From NCBI RefSeq assembly GCF_001294575.1, contig NZ_CP012676.1, positions 2,046,001 through 2,110,000 of the forward strand: a stretch of 64,000 nucleotides of DNA. Direction: 5' to 3'. Below the pieces are notes generated by a model. The model was not told the origin of the DNA, did not search any database, and saw nothing but the letters and a program-made list of their open reading frames with translations. The translations under genes were made by a program, and so were the position numbers. Positions 48,602-57,789 of this stretch are shown here, piece by piece; positions within the stretch are counted from its first letter, which is position 1; every line of letters begins with the position of its first letter. The DNA is from Pseudomonas versuta (GTDB taxonomy: Bacteria > Pseudomonadota > Gammaproteobacteria > Pseudomonadales > Pseudomonadaceae).

Positions 48602-48907
48602 ATGAACCTGCACACCCTCATCGAACATGCGGCCAACAGCGAAATACGCGAGCTGGAACTGCTGTCACTCGAAGGTGGTTTTTATCTGGCACGGATCCGT
48701 CTGGATCACGGCCAGTTCACCTTGCTTGATAATGCAGCCAAGCCGATGCACCTGCGTTCGATCTCCCACCTGCGTGAATTGCTGCAGAGCGTGCCGGCCT
48801 TTCCTTGCGTGATGGTGCAGCAGTGCGTGCACGACGAAATGTGCGGCCGGGATACAGGTCCTGTCGAAGAACTGCGTATTCCGTTTTCGCTCACCACGCC
48901 ATTGTGA
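48602..48907 (+). CDS. DUF6482 family protein (101 aa)
   Basis: Small cytoplasmic protein with an AAGGAG ribosome site. MNLHTLIEHA... ELLSLEGGFYLARI and RSISHLRELLQ are the visible family features. It has two cysteines (MVQQCVHDEMCG). Its role is unknown; it closes the folE operon. Confidence 0.78.
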   Translation: MNLHTLIEHAANSEIRELELLSLEGGFYLARIRLDHGQFTLLDNAAKPMHLRSISHLRELLQSVPAFPCVMVQQCVHDEMCGRDTGPVEELRIPFSLTTPL

Positions 48908-49142
48908 ATTGGAACGGATTGCAGTGGTCACTGGTCTGTTCCCATGAACATAGCCTTTATGGGCCACAGGGCCATCCAGGATGAGCCCTGCAGGCGCTTG
49001 CCAATTAGAAACCACAAATACTGGCCATGTGCCTGCCATTTCAATTGCCACGAACGCTATACTCGCGCCCTGTTTCGACGCGACTTAGTGGCTGAATTTG
49101 GATATCTGATCGCCGGAGCTCTTCACAGGAGGTGTAGTAGAA

Positions 49143-49973
49143 GTGGATGTCATCCAGCGCAATAACGTTCAACAATTACTGCACGCGAGTCCGCATGCAC
49201 CTGTCTTGCTGTATGCACATGGGTTTGGCTGCAATCAAGACATGTGGCAACTCCTGACACCCGAGTTTTCCTCCAGTCACCGGCAAATAGTGTTCGACTA
49301 TGTCGGTAGCGGTAAATCAGATGTACATGCATTTGATCCTGACCGGTACGGGTCACTCCTGGGATATGCGCAGGACTTGATCGAAGTTTACGATGCCCTC
49401 GAACTCTCGAATAACGTAACCTTCGTCGGGCATTCAGTAAGCTGCAGCATCGGCATCCTGGCTTCAATACAACGCCCTGAGCTTTTTTCACACATGATTC
49501 TGGTAGGCCCCTCGCCTTGTTTTTTGAATGATCCACCCAATTACAGTGGTGGCTTTGAGCGAGAGGATCTCGAAGCATTGCTGGAACTAATGGATCAAAA
49601 CTACATTGGCTGGGCGCATTACTTCGCGCCTCTAGTTGCGGGTTCAGATTCTGACCAGCCACTCACTTCTCAACTGGCTGGCAGTTTTTGTTCAACTGAC
49701 CCGGTCATGGCGCGGCGCTTTGCCCAGGCAACGTTCTTCTCCGACATTCGTGAAGACCTGGGCCGTTGCACAACACCGAGCCTCATTCTGCAACATTGCA
49801 GAGATGCTCTGGTGCCTTTGCATGTCGGGGAGTACCTGAAGAGTCATCTGAATAACAGTCGCCTGGAAATTATGGACGTCACGGGACATTGTGCTCACAT
49901 GAGCCACCCACAACTAGTGGCCGCGAACGTTTATCAATACCTGTCAAGGAGCAACAGTTTTGTTCTACCTTGA
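49143..49973 (+). CDS. RsbQ-like alpha/beta hydrolase
   Basis: 276 residues starting at GTG 49143 with AGGAGG upstream. It follows Bacillus RsbQ very closely (YAHGFGCNQDMW, FDYVGSGKSD, PELFSHMILVGPSPCFLNDPPNY, GHCAHMSHP). The triad Ser98, Asp221, His249 is each two residues later than the RsbQ positions I remember. RsbQ, like plant KAI2/D14, works on or binds a small hydrophobic ligand and signals to a partner with a PAS domain. Here the partner gene overlaps by 14 bases and encodes PAS-GGDEF. Codon use is more AT-rich than that of neighbours. Confidence 0.9.
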   Translation: MDVIQRNNVQQLLHASPHAPVLLYAHGFGCNQDMWQLLTPEFSSSHRQIVFDYVGSGKSDVHAFDPDRYGSLLGYAQDLIEVYDALELSNNVTFVGHSVSCSIGILASIQRPELFSHMILVGPSPCFLNDPPNYSGGFEREDLEALLELMDQNYIGWAHYFAPLVAGSDSDQPLTSQLAGSFCSTDPVMARRFAQATFFSDIREDLGRCTTPSLILQHCRDALVPLHVGEYLKSHLNNSRLEIMDVTGHCAHMSHPQLVAANVYQYLSRSNSFVLP

Positions 49974-50997
49974 ACGCTTGCCCTGCCCCGTACTGATCAC
50001 AACCTGTAATGGTCACGTGCAGCAGACCAATCAAGACTTCAAACGACTGGTGAAGCCTGAAGACGGCGACAACATGGACCACTACTTTCCTCCCGCCTGC
50101 CGTATTTTTCTTCAGACCCATGCCTGGCCTTTGCTGCTGAAAAATGGAGAGTTTAATGAGCTCTACATGCAACTATTGGCCGCCGACGGGCAACTGATAC
50201 CGGTGATGACTAACGCGCGGATAAGTGACGTCGAGGGCAAACGTATAGTGATCTGGCTTTTCTTCGTGGCCAAAGAACGGCAACGCTTCGAGGCCGTACT
50301 ATTAAAAGCACGGCATGATGCTCAAGAGACAGCAATCAAACTGGCCGAAGTGAACACTGATCTAAAGCATGCCAATGCTCAACTCTCCCAATATGCGACA
50401 GAGGCAAGAACAGAAGCAGAGCAGTTCGCACATCTGAGCCTTACTGATCCGTTAACAGGTTTGGGAAACCGGCGTGCACTTTCGCTAGATATCGAACAGT
50501 GGGTGCACTGCGCAAGCGTTGAGTCAACAGGGAGCTTGCTACTCATAGACATTGATTTTTTTAAACAGGTCAACGACCGCTTCGGACATGCAGAGGGCGA
50601 CAAGACTCTGCGTAAGTTGGCTCAACAGCTATTAGACAGTGTTCGCACTCAAGACACCGTCATTCGCCATGGCGGCGAGGAGTTTGCGGTGTGGTTACCC
50701 AACTCAGACAAAGAAGGCGCGAAACTTACGGCCAAACGAGTGCATGATCATATTTCACGGGTTCAGGTGGCCGGCCAACACATCACTGTAAGTATTGGTA
50801 TTTCAAGCCGGGCGCTAAATGAAAAAGAAACCGAAACCTTTCTCGAGCAGTTGCTCGCACAGGCAGATACTGCGCTTTATGAAGCCAAAGCACATGGGCG
50901 TAACCGCACCGTTTGTTTTTCTGAACTTGAGCCTCCACCGTTCAACTATAAACCCAGATTGGTAAACACTATTTATTCAGTTAGAAAAATGACATGA
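49960..50997 (+). CDS. PAS-GGDEF diguanylate cyclase, RsbQ partner
   Basis: 345 residues from TTG 49960, which has AAGGAG eight bases upstream and overlaps the hydrolase gene. Residues 1-105 form a PAS domain, 106-158 a coiled-coil linker, and 159-325 a GGDEF domain with LTDPLTGLGNRR, the active-site GGEEF (238-242) and the inhibitory RxxD site RTQD (229-232) exactly five residues before it. It should make c-di-GMP in the cytoplasm. The coupling replaces the RsbP phosphatase of Bacillus by a cyclase, so the hydrolase product is expected to control c-di-GMP synthesis. Confidence 0.92.
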   Translation: MFYLERLPCPVLITTCNGHVQQTNQDFKRLVKPEDGDNMDHYFPPACRIFLQTHAWPLLLKNGEFNELYMQLLAADGQLIPVMTNARISDVEGKRIVIWLFFVAKERQRFEAVLLKARHDAQETAIKLAEVNTDLKHANAQLSQYATEARTEAEQFAHLSLTDPLTGLGNRRALSLDIEQWVHCASVESTGSLLLIDIDFFKQVNDRFGHAEGDKTLRKLAQQLLDSVRTQDTVIRHGGEEFAVWLPNSDKEGAKLTAKRVHDHISRVQVAGQHITVSIGISSRALNEKETETFLEQLLAQADTALYEAKAHGRNRTVCFSELEPPPFNYKPRLVNTIYSVRKMT

Positions 50998-51380
50998 GCG
51001 ACTGAATCCAGAGTCTTTCCCTCTTCACTTTCTGCAAATCGGTTGCGCTGAGTCATTATTTGCGGGTGATGGACATACACTGCCCTTATGAAAAAACCTC
51101 ACAGGGCGCAGCTCAGATTTACAAGGCACGTTACGCGTAACGCTTAACTCCAGCCCCCTGATCATCACTCGCCTCTAGCAGGTCAGGCAGCACAATCTAC
51201 ATGCCCGCGAGATACGGCTCAGGCACTGCGGCCAGCCCGGGTGTTCTGCATGTCTTCACCGGGTATCAGGCGTTACGTCATGGTCAGACACAGCACAATT
51301 GCTGATGACACTTTGGACGAAGAACTCACCGGCAAGAACCCTGCAGATCTGTCCGCCAGACCTCATACCTGCACGCACAA
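50998..51380. other. 383-base stretch with no intact gene
   Basis: Lies between the GGDEF gene and an integrase remnant. It includes a perfect 14-bp palindrome CGTTACGCGTAACG (51129-51142). No open frame here shows coding character; it may be scar sequence of a lost mobile element. Confidence 0.45.
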
Positions 51381-51641
51381 TGGTGTCCGGGGCTAGAGAA
51401 GCTGAAGACCCGTTATCGCCCGCCGTACAACTGCCGTCATACTTATGCGACAATACGCACAATGTCTGGCATGAATCCCGCCTTTATTGCCCAACAGCTT
51501 GGACACAGCGTCCAGATGCTGCTCTCGACTTATGCCCGCTGGTTGAACCAAGCGGCGACTGGGGAGAGATGGATAAGCTCCAAAATGCCCCAGGAATGGC
51601 CAAAGCGCCAAATGCGCGGCCCGCAACCCATTGATAGGTAA
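51381..51641 (+). pseudogene. C-terminal remnant of a tyrosine recombinase (phage-type integrase)
   Basis: Read in the frame of 51381, the sequence gives LKTRYRPPYNCRHTYATIRT, then FIAQQLGHSVQMLLSTYARW and a stop at 51639-51641. This contains the RHTYA box with the catalytic Arg, the LGHS box and the tyrosine nucleophile (TYARW) of integrases. The N-terminal and middle parts are missing, so only the catalytic tail is left. It stops five bases before the ybiT start. Confidence 0.8.
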
Positions 51642-51646
51642 AGTAA

Positions 51647-53233
51647 TTGATCTCCACAGCTAACATCACGATGCAGTTCGGCGCAAAGCCGCTATTCGAG
51701 AACGTATCCGTAAAATTCAGCGCCGGTAACCGTTATGGTTTGATCGGTGCCAACGGTTGCGGCAAGTCCACCTTCATGAAAATCCTCGGCGGAGACCTTG
51801 AGTCGTCCGGCGGTCAGGTCATGCTGGAGCCGAACGTACGTCTGGGTAAATTGCGTCAGGACCAGTTCGCCTACGAAGAATTTACCGTGATCGATACCGT
51901 GATCATGGGCCACGAAGAGCTGTGGAAGGTCAAGGCTGAGCGTGACCGCATCTATTCGCTGCCGGAAATGACCGAAGAAGACGGTATGGCCGTGGCCGAA
52001 CTCGAAACCGAGTTCGCCGAAATGGACGGCTATACCGCTGAATCCCGTGCCGGCGAATTGCTGCTGGGTCTGGGTATCGGTATCGAGCAACACAACGGCC
52101 CGATGAGCGAAGTATCGCCAGGCTGGAAATTGCGTGTATTGCTGGCTCAGGCGCTGTTTTCCGATCCTGAAGTTCTGCTGCTCGACGAACCGACCAACCA
52201 CCTGGATATCAACACTATCCGCTGGCTGGAAAACATTCTGACCCAGCGCAACAGCCTGATGATCATCATCTCCCACGACCGGCACTTCCTGAACAGTGTC
52301 TGTACGCACATGGCTGACCTTGACTACGGCGAGCTGCGCCTGTTCCCGGGCAACTATGACGAGTACATGACCGTTGCGACCCAGTCGCGCGAGCAACTGC
52401 TGTCGGAAAACGCCAAGAAAAAAGCCCAGATCAACGAGCTGCAATCGTTCGTCAGCCGCTTCTCGGCCAACGCCTCGAAATCCAAGCAAGCCAGCTCCCG
52501 TGCCAAGCAGATCGACAAGATCACCCTGGCCGAGGTCAAGCCTTCGAGCCGTGTCAGCCCGTTCATTCGTTTCGAACAGAACAAGAAGCTGCACCGCCAG
52601 GCGGTCATCGTCGAGCACATGGCCAAGGGTTTTGACGGCAAGACCCTGTTCAAGGACTTCAGCTTTACCATCGAAGCCGGCGAGCGCGTAGCGATCATTG
52701 GCCCGAACGGTATCGGCAAAACCACACTGTTGCGCACCCTGGTCAATGAACTGACCCCGGACGCGGGTACGGTCAAGTGGACTGAAGCCGCTGAGCTGGG
52801 CTACTACGCTCAGGATCACGCTCACGACTTCGAAGATGACTACACCCTGTTCGACTGGATGGGCCAGTGGACCCAGGGCGAGCAAATGGTACGTGGCACT
52901 CTGGGCCGCATGCTGTTCTCCAACGATGACATCCTCAAGTCGGTGAAAGTCATCTCCGGTGGTGAGCAAGGTCGCATGCTGTTCGGCAAGCTGATCCTGC
53001 AAAAGCCGAACGTGCTGATCATGGACGAACCGACCAACCACTTGGACATGGAATCCATCGAAGCACTGAACCTGGCGCTCGAGAACTACCCTGGCACTCT
53101 GGTCTTCGTCAGCCATGACCGTGAGTTCGTATCCTCGCTGGCCACCCGTATTATCGAGCTGAGCCCAAGCGGCGTGATCGACTTCAGCGGTACTTACGAT
53201 GACTACCTGCGCAGCCAGGGCGTTGTGTTCTGA
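51647..53233 (+). CDS. ybiT: ABC-F family ATPase YbiT
   Basis: 528 residues starting at TTG 51647 ([12 protein letters not shown]), the normal YbiT beginning. Two ABC ATPase domains, each with Walker A ([18 protein letters not shown]), a signature region and Walker B ([22 protein letters not shown]), are joined by the linker containing [24 protein letters not shown]. There are no membrane segments: ABC-F proteins bind the ribosome E site and relieve stalls. The sequence is very close to E. coli YbiT. It ends at a strong terminator. Confidence 0.94.
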   Translation: MISTANITMQFGAKPLFENVSVKFSAGNRYGLIGANGCGKSTFMKILGGDLESSGGQVMLEPNVRLGKLRQDQFAYEEFTVIDTVIMGHEELWKVKAERDRIYSLPEMTEEDGMAVAELETEFAEMDGYTAESRAGELLLGLGIGIEQHNGPMSEVSPGWKLRVLLAQALFSDPEVLLLDEPTNHLDINTIRWLENILTQRNSLMIIISHDRHFLNSVCTHMADLDYGELRLFPGNYDEYMTVATQSREQLLSENAKKKAQINELQSFVSRFSANASKSKQASSRAKQIDKITLAEVKPSSRVSPFIRFEQNKKLHRQAVIVEHMAKGFDGKTLFKDFSFTIEAGERVAIIGPNGIGKTTLLRTLVNELTPDAGTVKWTEAAELGYYAQDHAHDFEDDYTLFDWMGQWTQGEQMVRGTLGRMLFSNDDILKSVKVISGGEQGRMLFGKLILQKPNVLIMDEPTNHLDMESIEALNLALENYPGTLVFVSHDREFVSSLATRIIELSPSGVIDFSGTYDDYLRSQGVVF

Positions 53234-53272
53234 TATCGGACACCGCGCCTCGCTAAGTAAAGCGTCATAACG

Positions 53273-53300
53273 AAAACCCCGTCCTGGTGACGGGGTTTTT
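53273..53300 (+). terminator. Rho-independent terminator after ybiT
   Basis: The stem AAAACCCCGTC/GACGGGGTTTT with a short loop is followed by a T run, about 40 bases after the ybiT stop. Confidence 0.9.
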
Positions 53301-53397
53301 CGTTTCTGACTGGTCAACAATATCGTTAGCCTGCTTTCCTTTGTCCCGGAGCCGAGCCATTATGCCGATCTACGACTGAAAGCCGGACACTGTGCTT

Positions 53398-54582
53398 ATG
53401 CCTGCGCAACACCCCTCCTCTGCGAACTCGCTGTCGGTCACGCTGCAAATACTGTCCATCGTGTTTTATACCTTCGTTGCTTTCATCTGCATCGGTTTGC
53501 CGATTGCCGTATTGCCGGGCTATGTGCATGACCAACTGGGCTTTAGTGCCGTCGTCGCTGGCCTGACGATCGCGTCGCAATACCTGGCAACCCTGCTCAG
53601 CCGTCCTGGCGCAGGGCGGCTGGTCGATAGCCTCGGAACCAAGCCGGCCATTGTTCTGGGCTTGACTGGAATCGCCATCAGCGGCGCCCTTACATTCCTG
53701 GCAGTCATGCTTCAGGAGTGGCCATTGTTAAGCTTGGGGATCTTGATCATCGGGCGGATCTTCCTGGGGATCGCCCAGGGGCTGATCGGTGTCGGCACCA
53801 TTATGTGGAGCATTACCCGGGTCGGCTCCGAACACACCGCCCGGGCCATTGGCTGGAACGGCATCGCATCCTACGGCGCTATCGCCATTGGCGCGCCGCT
53901 GGGCGTGGTGATGATCGAAAAACTGGGTTTCCTTAGCCTGGGCGCCGCCTTGTTGCTTCTGGCGTTGCTGGCGTTGCTGCTGGTACGCAACAAACCTTCA
54001 ATTGCGGTGGTTCGTGGCGTACGCATGCCCTTTTGGTCAGTGTTCGGCCTGATTGCCCCCTATGGCCTCGGCCTGACACTGGCCTCCATTGGCTACGGCA
54101 CGCTCACCACCTTTATTACCCTGTTTTATATCGACCGCGGCTGGCTCGGCGCAGCGTATTGTCTGTCGGTGTTCGGCGTGTGCTTTATCCTTGCGCGTCT
54201 GCTATTCACCAACAGCATCAATCGTTTCGGCGGCTACAGCGTGGCGATCGCCTGCATGACTATCGAAACGGTGGGGCTTGTGTTGCTGTGGCTGGCCCCC
54301 TCAACCGGATACGCGATGGCGGGTGCGGGCCTGACGGGCTTTGGTCTGTCACTGGTGTACCCGGCACTTGGGGTTGAGGCGGTCAAGCAGGTTCCGCTGT
54401 CCAACCGGGGCGCGGGGTTAAGCGCTTATGCCGTATTTTTCGATCTGGCCCTGGCCATTGCCGGGCCAATCATGGGGGCCATTGCCTTGCACATGGGCTA
54501 CCCCTGGATCTTTTTCAGCGCCGCCGTGCTGAGTGTTATGGGCTTGATGCTGACGCTAGGACTATCCCGGCGCAAAGCCTGA
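53398..54582 (+). CDS. MFS transporter, YhhS type
   Basis: 394 residues from ATG 53398; GTG 53392 is possible too. Twelve hydrophobic helices; the FICIGLPIAVLPGYVHDQLGFSAVVAGL, LATLLSRPGAGRLVDSLG and LVYPALGVEAVKQVP segments follow E. coli YhhS closely. This group exports small molecules, perhaps sugars or herbicide-like compounds. It is monocistronic and converges with the next gene. Confidence 0.88.
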   Translation: MPAQHPSSANSLSVTLQILSIVFYTFVAFICIGLPIAVLPGYVHDQLGFSAVVAGLTIASQYLATLLSRPGAGRLVDSLGTKPAIVLGLTGIAISGALTFLAVMLQEWPLLSLGILIIGRIFLGIAQGLIGVGTIMWSITRVGSEHTARAIGWNGIASYGAIAIGAPLGVVMIEKLGFLSLGAALLLLALLALLLVRNKPSIAVVRGVRMPFWSVFGLIAPYGLGLTLASIGYGTLTTFITLFYIDRGWLGAAYCLSVFGVCFILARLLFTNSINRFGGYSVAIACMTIETVGLVLLWLAPSTGYAMAGAGLTGFGLSLVYPALGVEAVKQVPLSNRGAGLSAYAVFFDLALAIAGPIMGAIALHMGYPWIFFSAAVLSVMGLMLTLGLSRRKA

Positions 54583-54587
54583 CTCAG

Positions 54588-55619
54588 TTACTGAGCCGTC
54601 GAGGCGGTTCTTGTCACCGGCGAAGACTCCAGGGTCTTGCTGAAAAACCGGCCCGCTTCGTAAATCAGATCGCGATGGATGTCCTCACGGTCAACCCCTT
54701 GCGGGTCCGTGCACAACCCGGGCATTACCGCTTTTTGTACATCAGTACACGGCGCCATGAACACGAAATGCCCGGCGCCGGGAATAACTTTGAACTCAGG
54801 TTCTACCGGCAGTTTGCGCGCCAATGCATCCGCATTTTTATCGGGATACACCAGTTTGTCGTCCTGGCCGCTGTAGAGCAGTACGGGCACATGGACATCC
54901 GCCAGGGTTTCACGGCCGAACATCAGGCTCAACGGTGCCATCAATAACAATGCACGCACCCGTGGATCGGCGACGGGCTCCAGATCATCGCGGTCCGCGA
55001 TCAACTCGCCCTTCGTGGTGCACGCATCATGATCATCCGGTCGTTCCTGGCAGTAACGGCGCAGACGGTCCAGATCGGGCTGGGCACCGGCCAGAATCAA
55101 GGCTGTTTCGCCGCCTGCCGAATAGCCGATGACCCCCACTTCATCATCATGCACATACACCGAGAGTTCGGGATCGGCCAGCGTCGCGCTGATTGCCGCC
55201 GAAATCTGCATGGGCCGGCCGTAAAGATTACTCAAGGTGCCCAAACGGCTGTGGTCTTTGTAGTTGTCTCCGGGGTGCAGTACCGCCACCACCACAAACC
55301 CCTTGCGCGCCAGCGATGTAGCCAGATCGTGCAAGGCCAGCGGCGTCCCCGTGTTGCCATGGGACAACAGCAACAACGGGTAATGCCCCATGGCGATTTT
55401 TGCCTCCTCGGTCGCCTCGATCTCATAACCGCCAATTTTGCTTATCCCCTCGGCATCACTGGACGGATAAAAGGCAATGGCACCCATCGGCTGCTCATCC
55501 AGCGGGTCGAGGAAACTCAGGCGATGAAAACCCACACTCCAGTGATTGACAGGCTCGGCCCGCACCAGGATGGGGCAAGCTGCCAACAAAAAAAACAGTA
55601 CTGCCCATAGACGCATCAT
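54588..55619 (-). CDS. Secreted alpha/beta hydrolase (dienelactone/PAF-acetylhydrolase-like)
   Basis: 343 residues with a signal peptide (cleavage near VRAE). LLLLSHGNTGTPLAL forms the oxyanion region, GVIGYSAGGETAL the nucleophile elbow with Ser, and YSGQDDKLVYP and GAGHFVFM supply Asp and His. It is probably a periplasmic esterase or lipase with unknown substrate. Confidence 0.82.
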   Translation of the reverse strand: MMRLWAVLFFLLAACPILVRAEPVNHWSVGFHRLSFLDPLDEQPMGAIAFYPSSDAEGISKIGGYEIEATEEAKIAMGHYPLLLLSHGNTGTPLALHDLATSLARKGFVVVAVLHPGDNYKDHSRLGTLSNLYGRPMQISAAISATLADPELSVYVHDDEVGVIGYSAGGETALILAGAQPDLDRLRRYCQERPDDHDACTTKGELIADRDDLEPVADPRVRALLLMAPLSLMFGRETLADVHVPVLLYSGQDDKLVYPDKNADALARKLPVEPEFKVIPGAGHFVFMAPCTDVQKAVMPGLCTDPQGVDREDIHRDLIYEAGRFFSKTLESSPVTRTASTAQ

Positions 55620-55785
55620 GGAGGCTCACCTTGAATGGCGCCCGGTTATAGCCAGCGCTGCCCAGAACTGATCGCTTTGCATAACCCAAGCCACATCGAT
55701 AAGGCCAGACGCAAAAAACTCCGTACTCTGGCCAACTCAAACGCCCCAGAATACAGAGTTTAGTAGGTGTATCGATTTAGATAAC

Positions 55786-56397
55786 TTACGCCGCGCTGAA
55801 CAGATCCTGCTTAATTTGGGCCTGGGCATCGTTCATGGCTTTGCTGCGAACTTCATCACCATATGCAAGGCCATGGGCACGCACAAATTCAATATCGGTG
55901 ATCCCCAGGAAACCCAGCATCACCTTCAGATAGTCTTCGTGGGCTGCGCCAGTCGCTTGCCCGGCGTGTATGCCGCCGGAAGTCGAAACCACGATGACTT
56001 TCTTGTTGCCGCACAGGCCCTGCGGTCCGGCTTCGGTGTAACGGAACGTCTGGCCGGCTACCGCGATACGGTCGATCCAGGCCTTGAGTTGAGTTGGAAT
56101 GGTGAAGTTGTACATCGGTGCGGCAATGACCACTGCGTCCGCTTCCAGAAATTGTGCCAGGGTGGCAGCGCTCAATTCGGCTTCGTGTTTTTGCGCAGCA
56201 TCGCGCAATTCGGCCGGTGTGCCGGCGGCCACCAGTGTCGCAGCCGAGAAATGATCAATGGCTTCACTGGCCAGGTCGCGATAGCTCACTTCAACGCCTG
56301 GCTCTGCTGCCTGCCAGGCTTTAACCACTTCACGGCTCAACTGACGCGAAGCCGAGTTGTCGCCCAAAATGCTCGAATCGATATGCAAAAGTTTCAT
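55786..56397 (-). CDS. azoR: FMN-dependent NADH-azoreductase
   Basis: 203 residues from ATG 56397, though the frame is open to 56409. The flavodoxin-like fold has [25 protein letters not shown] at the N-terminus, the [19 protein letters not shown] flavin loop and the [11 protein letters not shown] loop of AzoR. It reduces azo dyes and quinones with two electrons. It is divergent from a LysR gene, which probably controls it. Confidence 0.93.
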   Translation of the reverse strand: MKLLHIDSSILGDNSASRQLSREVVKAWQAAEPGVEVSYRDLASEAIDHFSAATLVAAGTPAELRDAAQKHEAELSAATLAQFLEADAVVIAAPMYNFTIPTQLKAWIDRIAVAGQTFRYTEAGPQGLCGNKKVIVVSTSGGIHAGQATGAAHEDYLKVMLGFLGITDIEFVRAHGLAYGDEVRSKAMNDAQAQIKQDLFSAA

Positions 56398-56486
56398 GAT
56401 GATCTCCAAGTGAGGACCGCCACTGGGCGATCAAGTGAGGTAGATGCTACCAATGAAAGCAATCGACGATAAGTTAGCCTTTGTGC

Positions 56487-56502
56487 GATAGTTTGTCCTA
56501 TC
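56487..56502. promoter_or_regulatory. Candidate LysR operator between azoR and lysR
   Basis: GATAG (56487-56491) and CTATC (56498-56502) form an inverted repeat with six bases between, 90 and 22 bases from the divergent starts. Its spacing suits a LysR binding site. Confidence 0.5.
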
Positions 56503-56523
56503 TACAGGACAGTGAGCGTAGCC

Positions 56524-57432
56524 ATGCAAGATCTTAACGACCTGTATTACTTCGCCAAGGTTGTCGAAGCCGGTGGTTTCGCCGCCGCCGGCCGCTTGCT
56601 CGGCATCCCGAAATCTCGCCTGTCGCGACGTGTCGCCGAACTCGAAGAACGTCTCGGGGCCCGCCTGCTGCAGCGCACCACGCGCCAGTTGAAGCTGACC
56701 GCCGTCGGCGAACGATATTTGAGCCATTGCCAGGCCATGTTGCTGCAGGCCGAGATGGCCGATGAGGCTGTCGCCAGCATGTCCAGCGAACCGCGGGGGC
56801 GCTTGCGCGTGTCCTGCCCCGTCGGACTGGCCCATGAATTCATGCCCGAGGTCATCAGCTCCTTTCTGAGTGCCTACCCCCACGTACAGCTGGAAATGAT
56901 CCTGCTCAACCGGCGCGTCGACTTGATCACCGAAGGCATTGACGTGGCCTTGCGTGTGCGTGAACTGGGGGATGAAGACCCGCTGCTGGTCACGCGCCGC
57001 TTACGCCAGGCGCAAACGGCAATGGTTGCCAGCCCGGCGTTTGCGCGCCAGTGGCCGATCAACAGCCCTGACGACCTGAAACACGTACCGCTGCTGGGTG
57101 CACTTGAAGCGGACCGCATGGTGCATCTGCGCATGCTCGATGAACAGGGCAAAGCCTGCGATCTTGTACTGGAAGCACGGCTTGGCATAGATGATTTTGT
57201 AGTCCGCAAAGCCTGTGCACTGTCCGGCCTGGGCTTTACCGTGCTGCCCATGATGTATTGCGAGCAGGAACTGCAAAGTGGCCAGCTGGTGCAGCTGCTG
57301 CCCAAGTGGTCACTGCCCGGGGGCTGGCTGCATGCCGTGTACCCGCATCGACGCGGGGTGATGCCGGCCGTACGGGCCTGGATCGAACACCTGGCCGAAT
57401 CATTCAACCGCTGTGGAGACAAACTGCTATGA
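56524..57432 (+). CDS. LysR-family regulator next to azoR
   Basis: 302 residues from ATG 56524 (MQDLNDLYYFAKVVEAGGF); a GTG at 56512 is an alternative. Helix-turn-helix AAAGRLLGIPKSRLSRRVAELEERLG is followed by an effector domain. It is divergent from azoR and its stop overlaps the next gene in ATGA. Control of azoR in response to quinones or electrophiles is probable from context. Confidence 0.93.
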   Translation: MQDLNDLYYFAKVVEAGGFAAAGRLLGIPKSRLSRRVAELEERLGARLLQRTTRQLKLTAVGERYLSHCQAMLLQAEMADEAVASMSSEPRGRLRVSCPVGLAHEFMPEVISSFLSAYPHVQLEMILLNRRVDLITEGIDVALRVRELGDEDPLLVTRRLRQAQTAMVASPAFARQWPINSPDDLKHVPLLGALEADRMVHLRMLDEQGKACDLVLEARLGIDDFVVRKACALSGLGFTVLPMMYCEQELQSGQLVQLLPKWSLPGGWLHAVYPHRRGVMPAVRAWIEHLAESFNRCGDKLL

Positions 57433-57785
57433 ACGCAGCAATGACCAAGCAACAGGTAGCCGAATTCTGCCGCCGCTTGCCCGGAGTGAAAGAGGATGTG
57501 AAATGGGGCGGGGTGGAAGTGTTCTACATCGACCAGAGCAAGATGTTTGCCCTGTTCAACCTCAACAGCAACGGCCTGTCGTTCAAGGTCGAGAAAGAGT
57601 TGTTCCTGGGCTACGTCGATCGCCCGGGAATACGCCCGTCGCCGTATCTGGCGCGGGCGTACTGGATCAATATGCAGGCCCCCTACCCGATGGGCGCACA
57701 AGAGTTACAAGACCTGCTGCGCCGTTCCCACCAGCTGGTGGTCGGCAAGCTGCCGAAAATACGGCAGATCGGCTTGCTCCTCTGA
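57429..57785 (+). CDS. MmcQ/YjbR family protein (118 aa)
   Basis: The short chain with QQVAEFCRRLPGVKEDVKWGG and FKVEKELFLGYVDRPGIRPSPYLARAYW matches the MmcQ/YjbR family of the CyaY-like fold, thought to bind DNA or nucleotides. It overlaps the LysR stop by four bases and is therefore cotranslated with it. Its role is unknown. Confidence 0.88.
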   Translation: MNAAMTKQQVAEFCRRLPGVKEDVKWGGVEVFYIDQSKMFALFNLNSNGLSFKVEKELFLGYVDRPGIRPSPYLARAYWINMQAPYPMGAQELQDLLRRSHQLVVGKLPKIRQIGLLL

Positions 57786-57789
57786 TGGC

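Noticed and set aside
48944..49165. 73-residue frame before the RsbQ-like gene
   Set aside because: Overlaps the ribosome site and start of the hydrolase; composition is not coding-like.
51692..53320. 542-residue open frame on the minus strand opposite ybiT
   Set aside because: It is the antisense shadow of a strongly conserved ABC-F gene; its translation has no recognisable domain.
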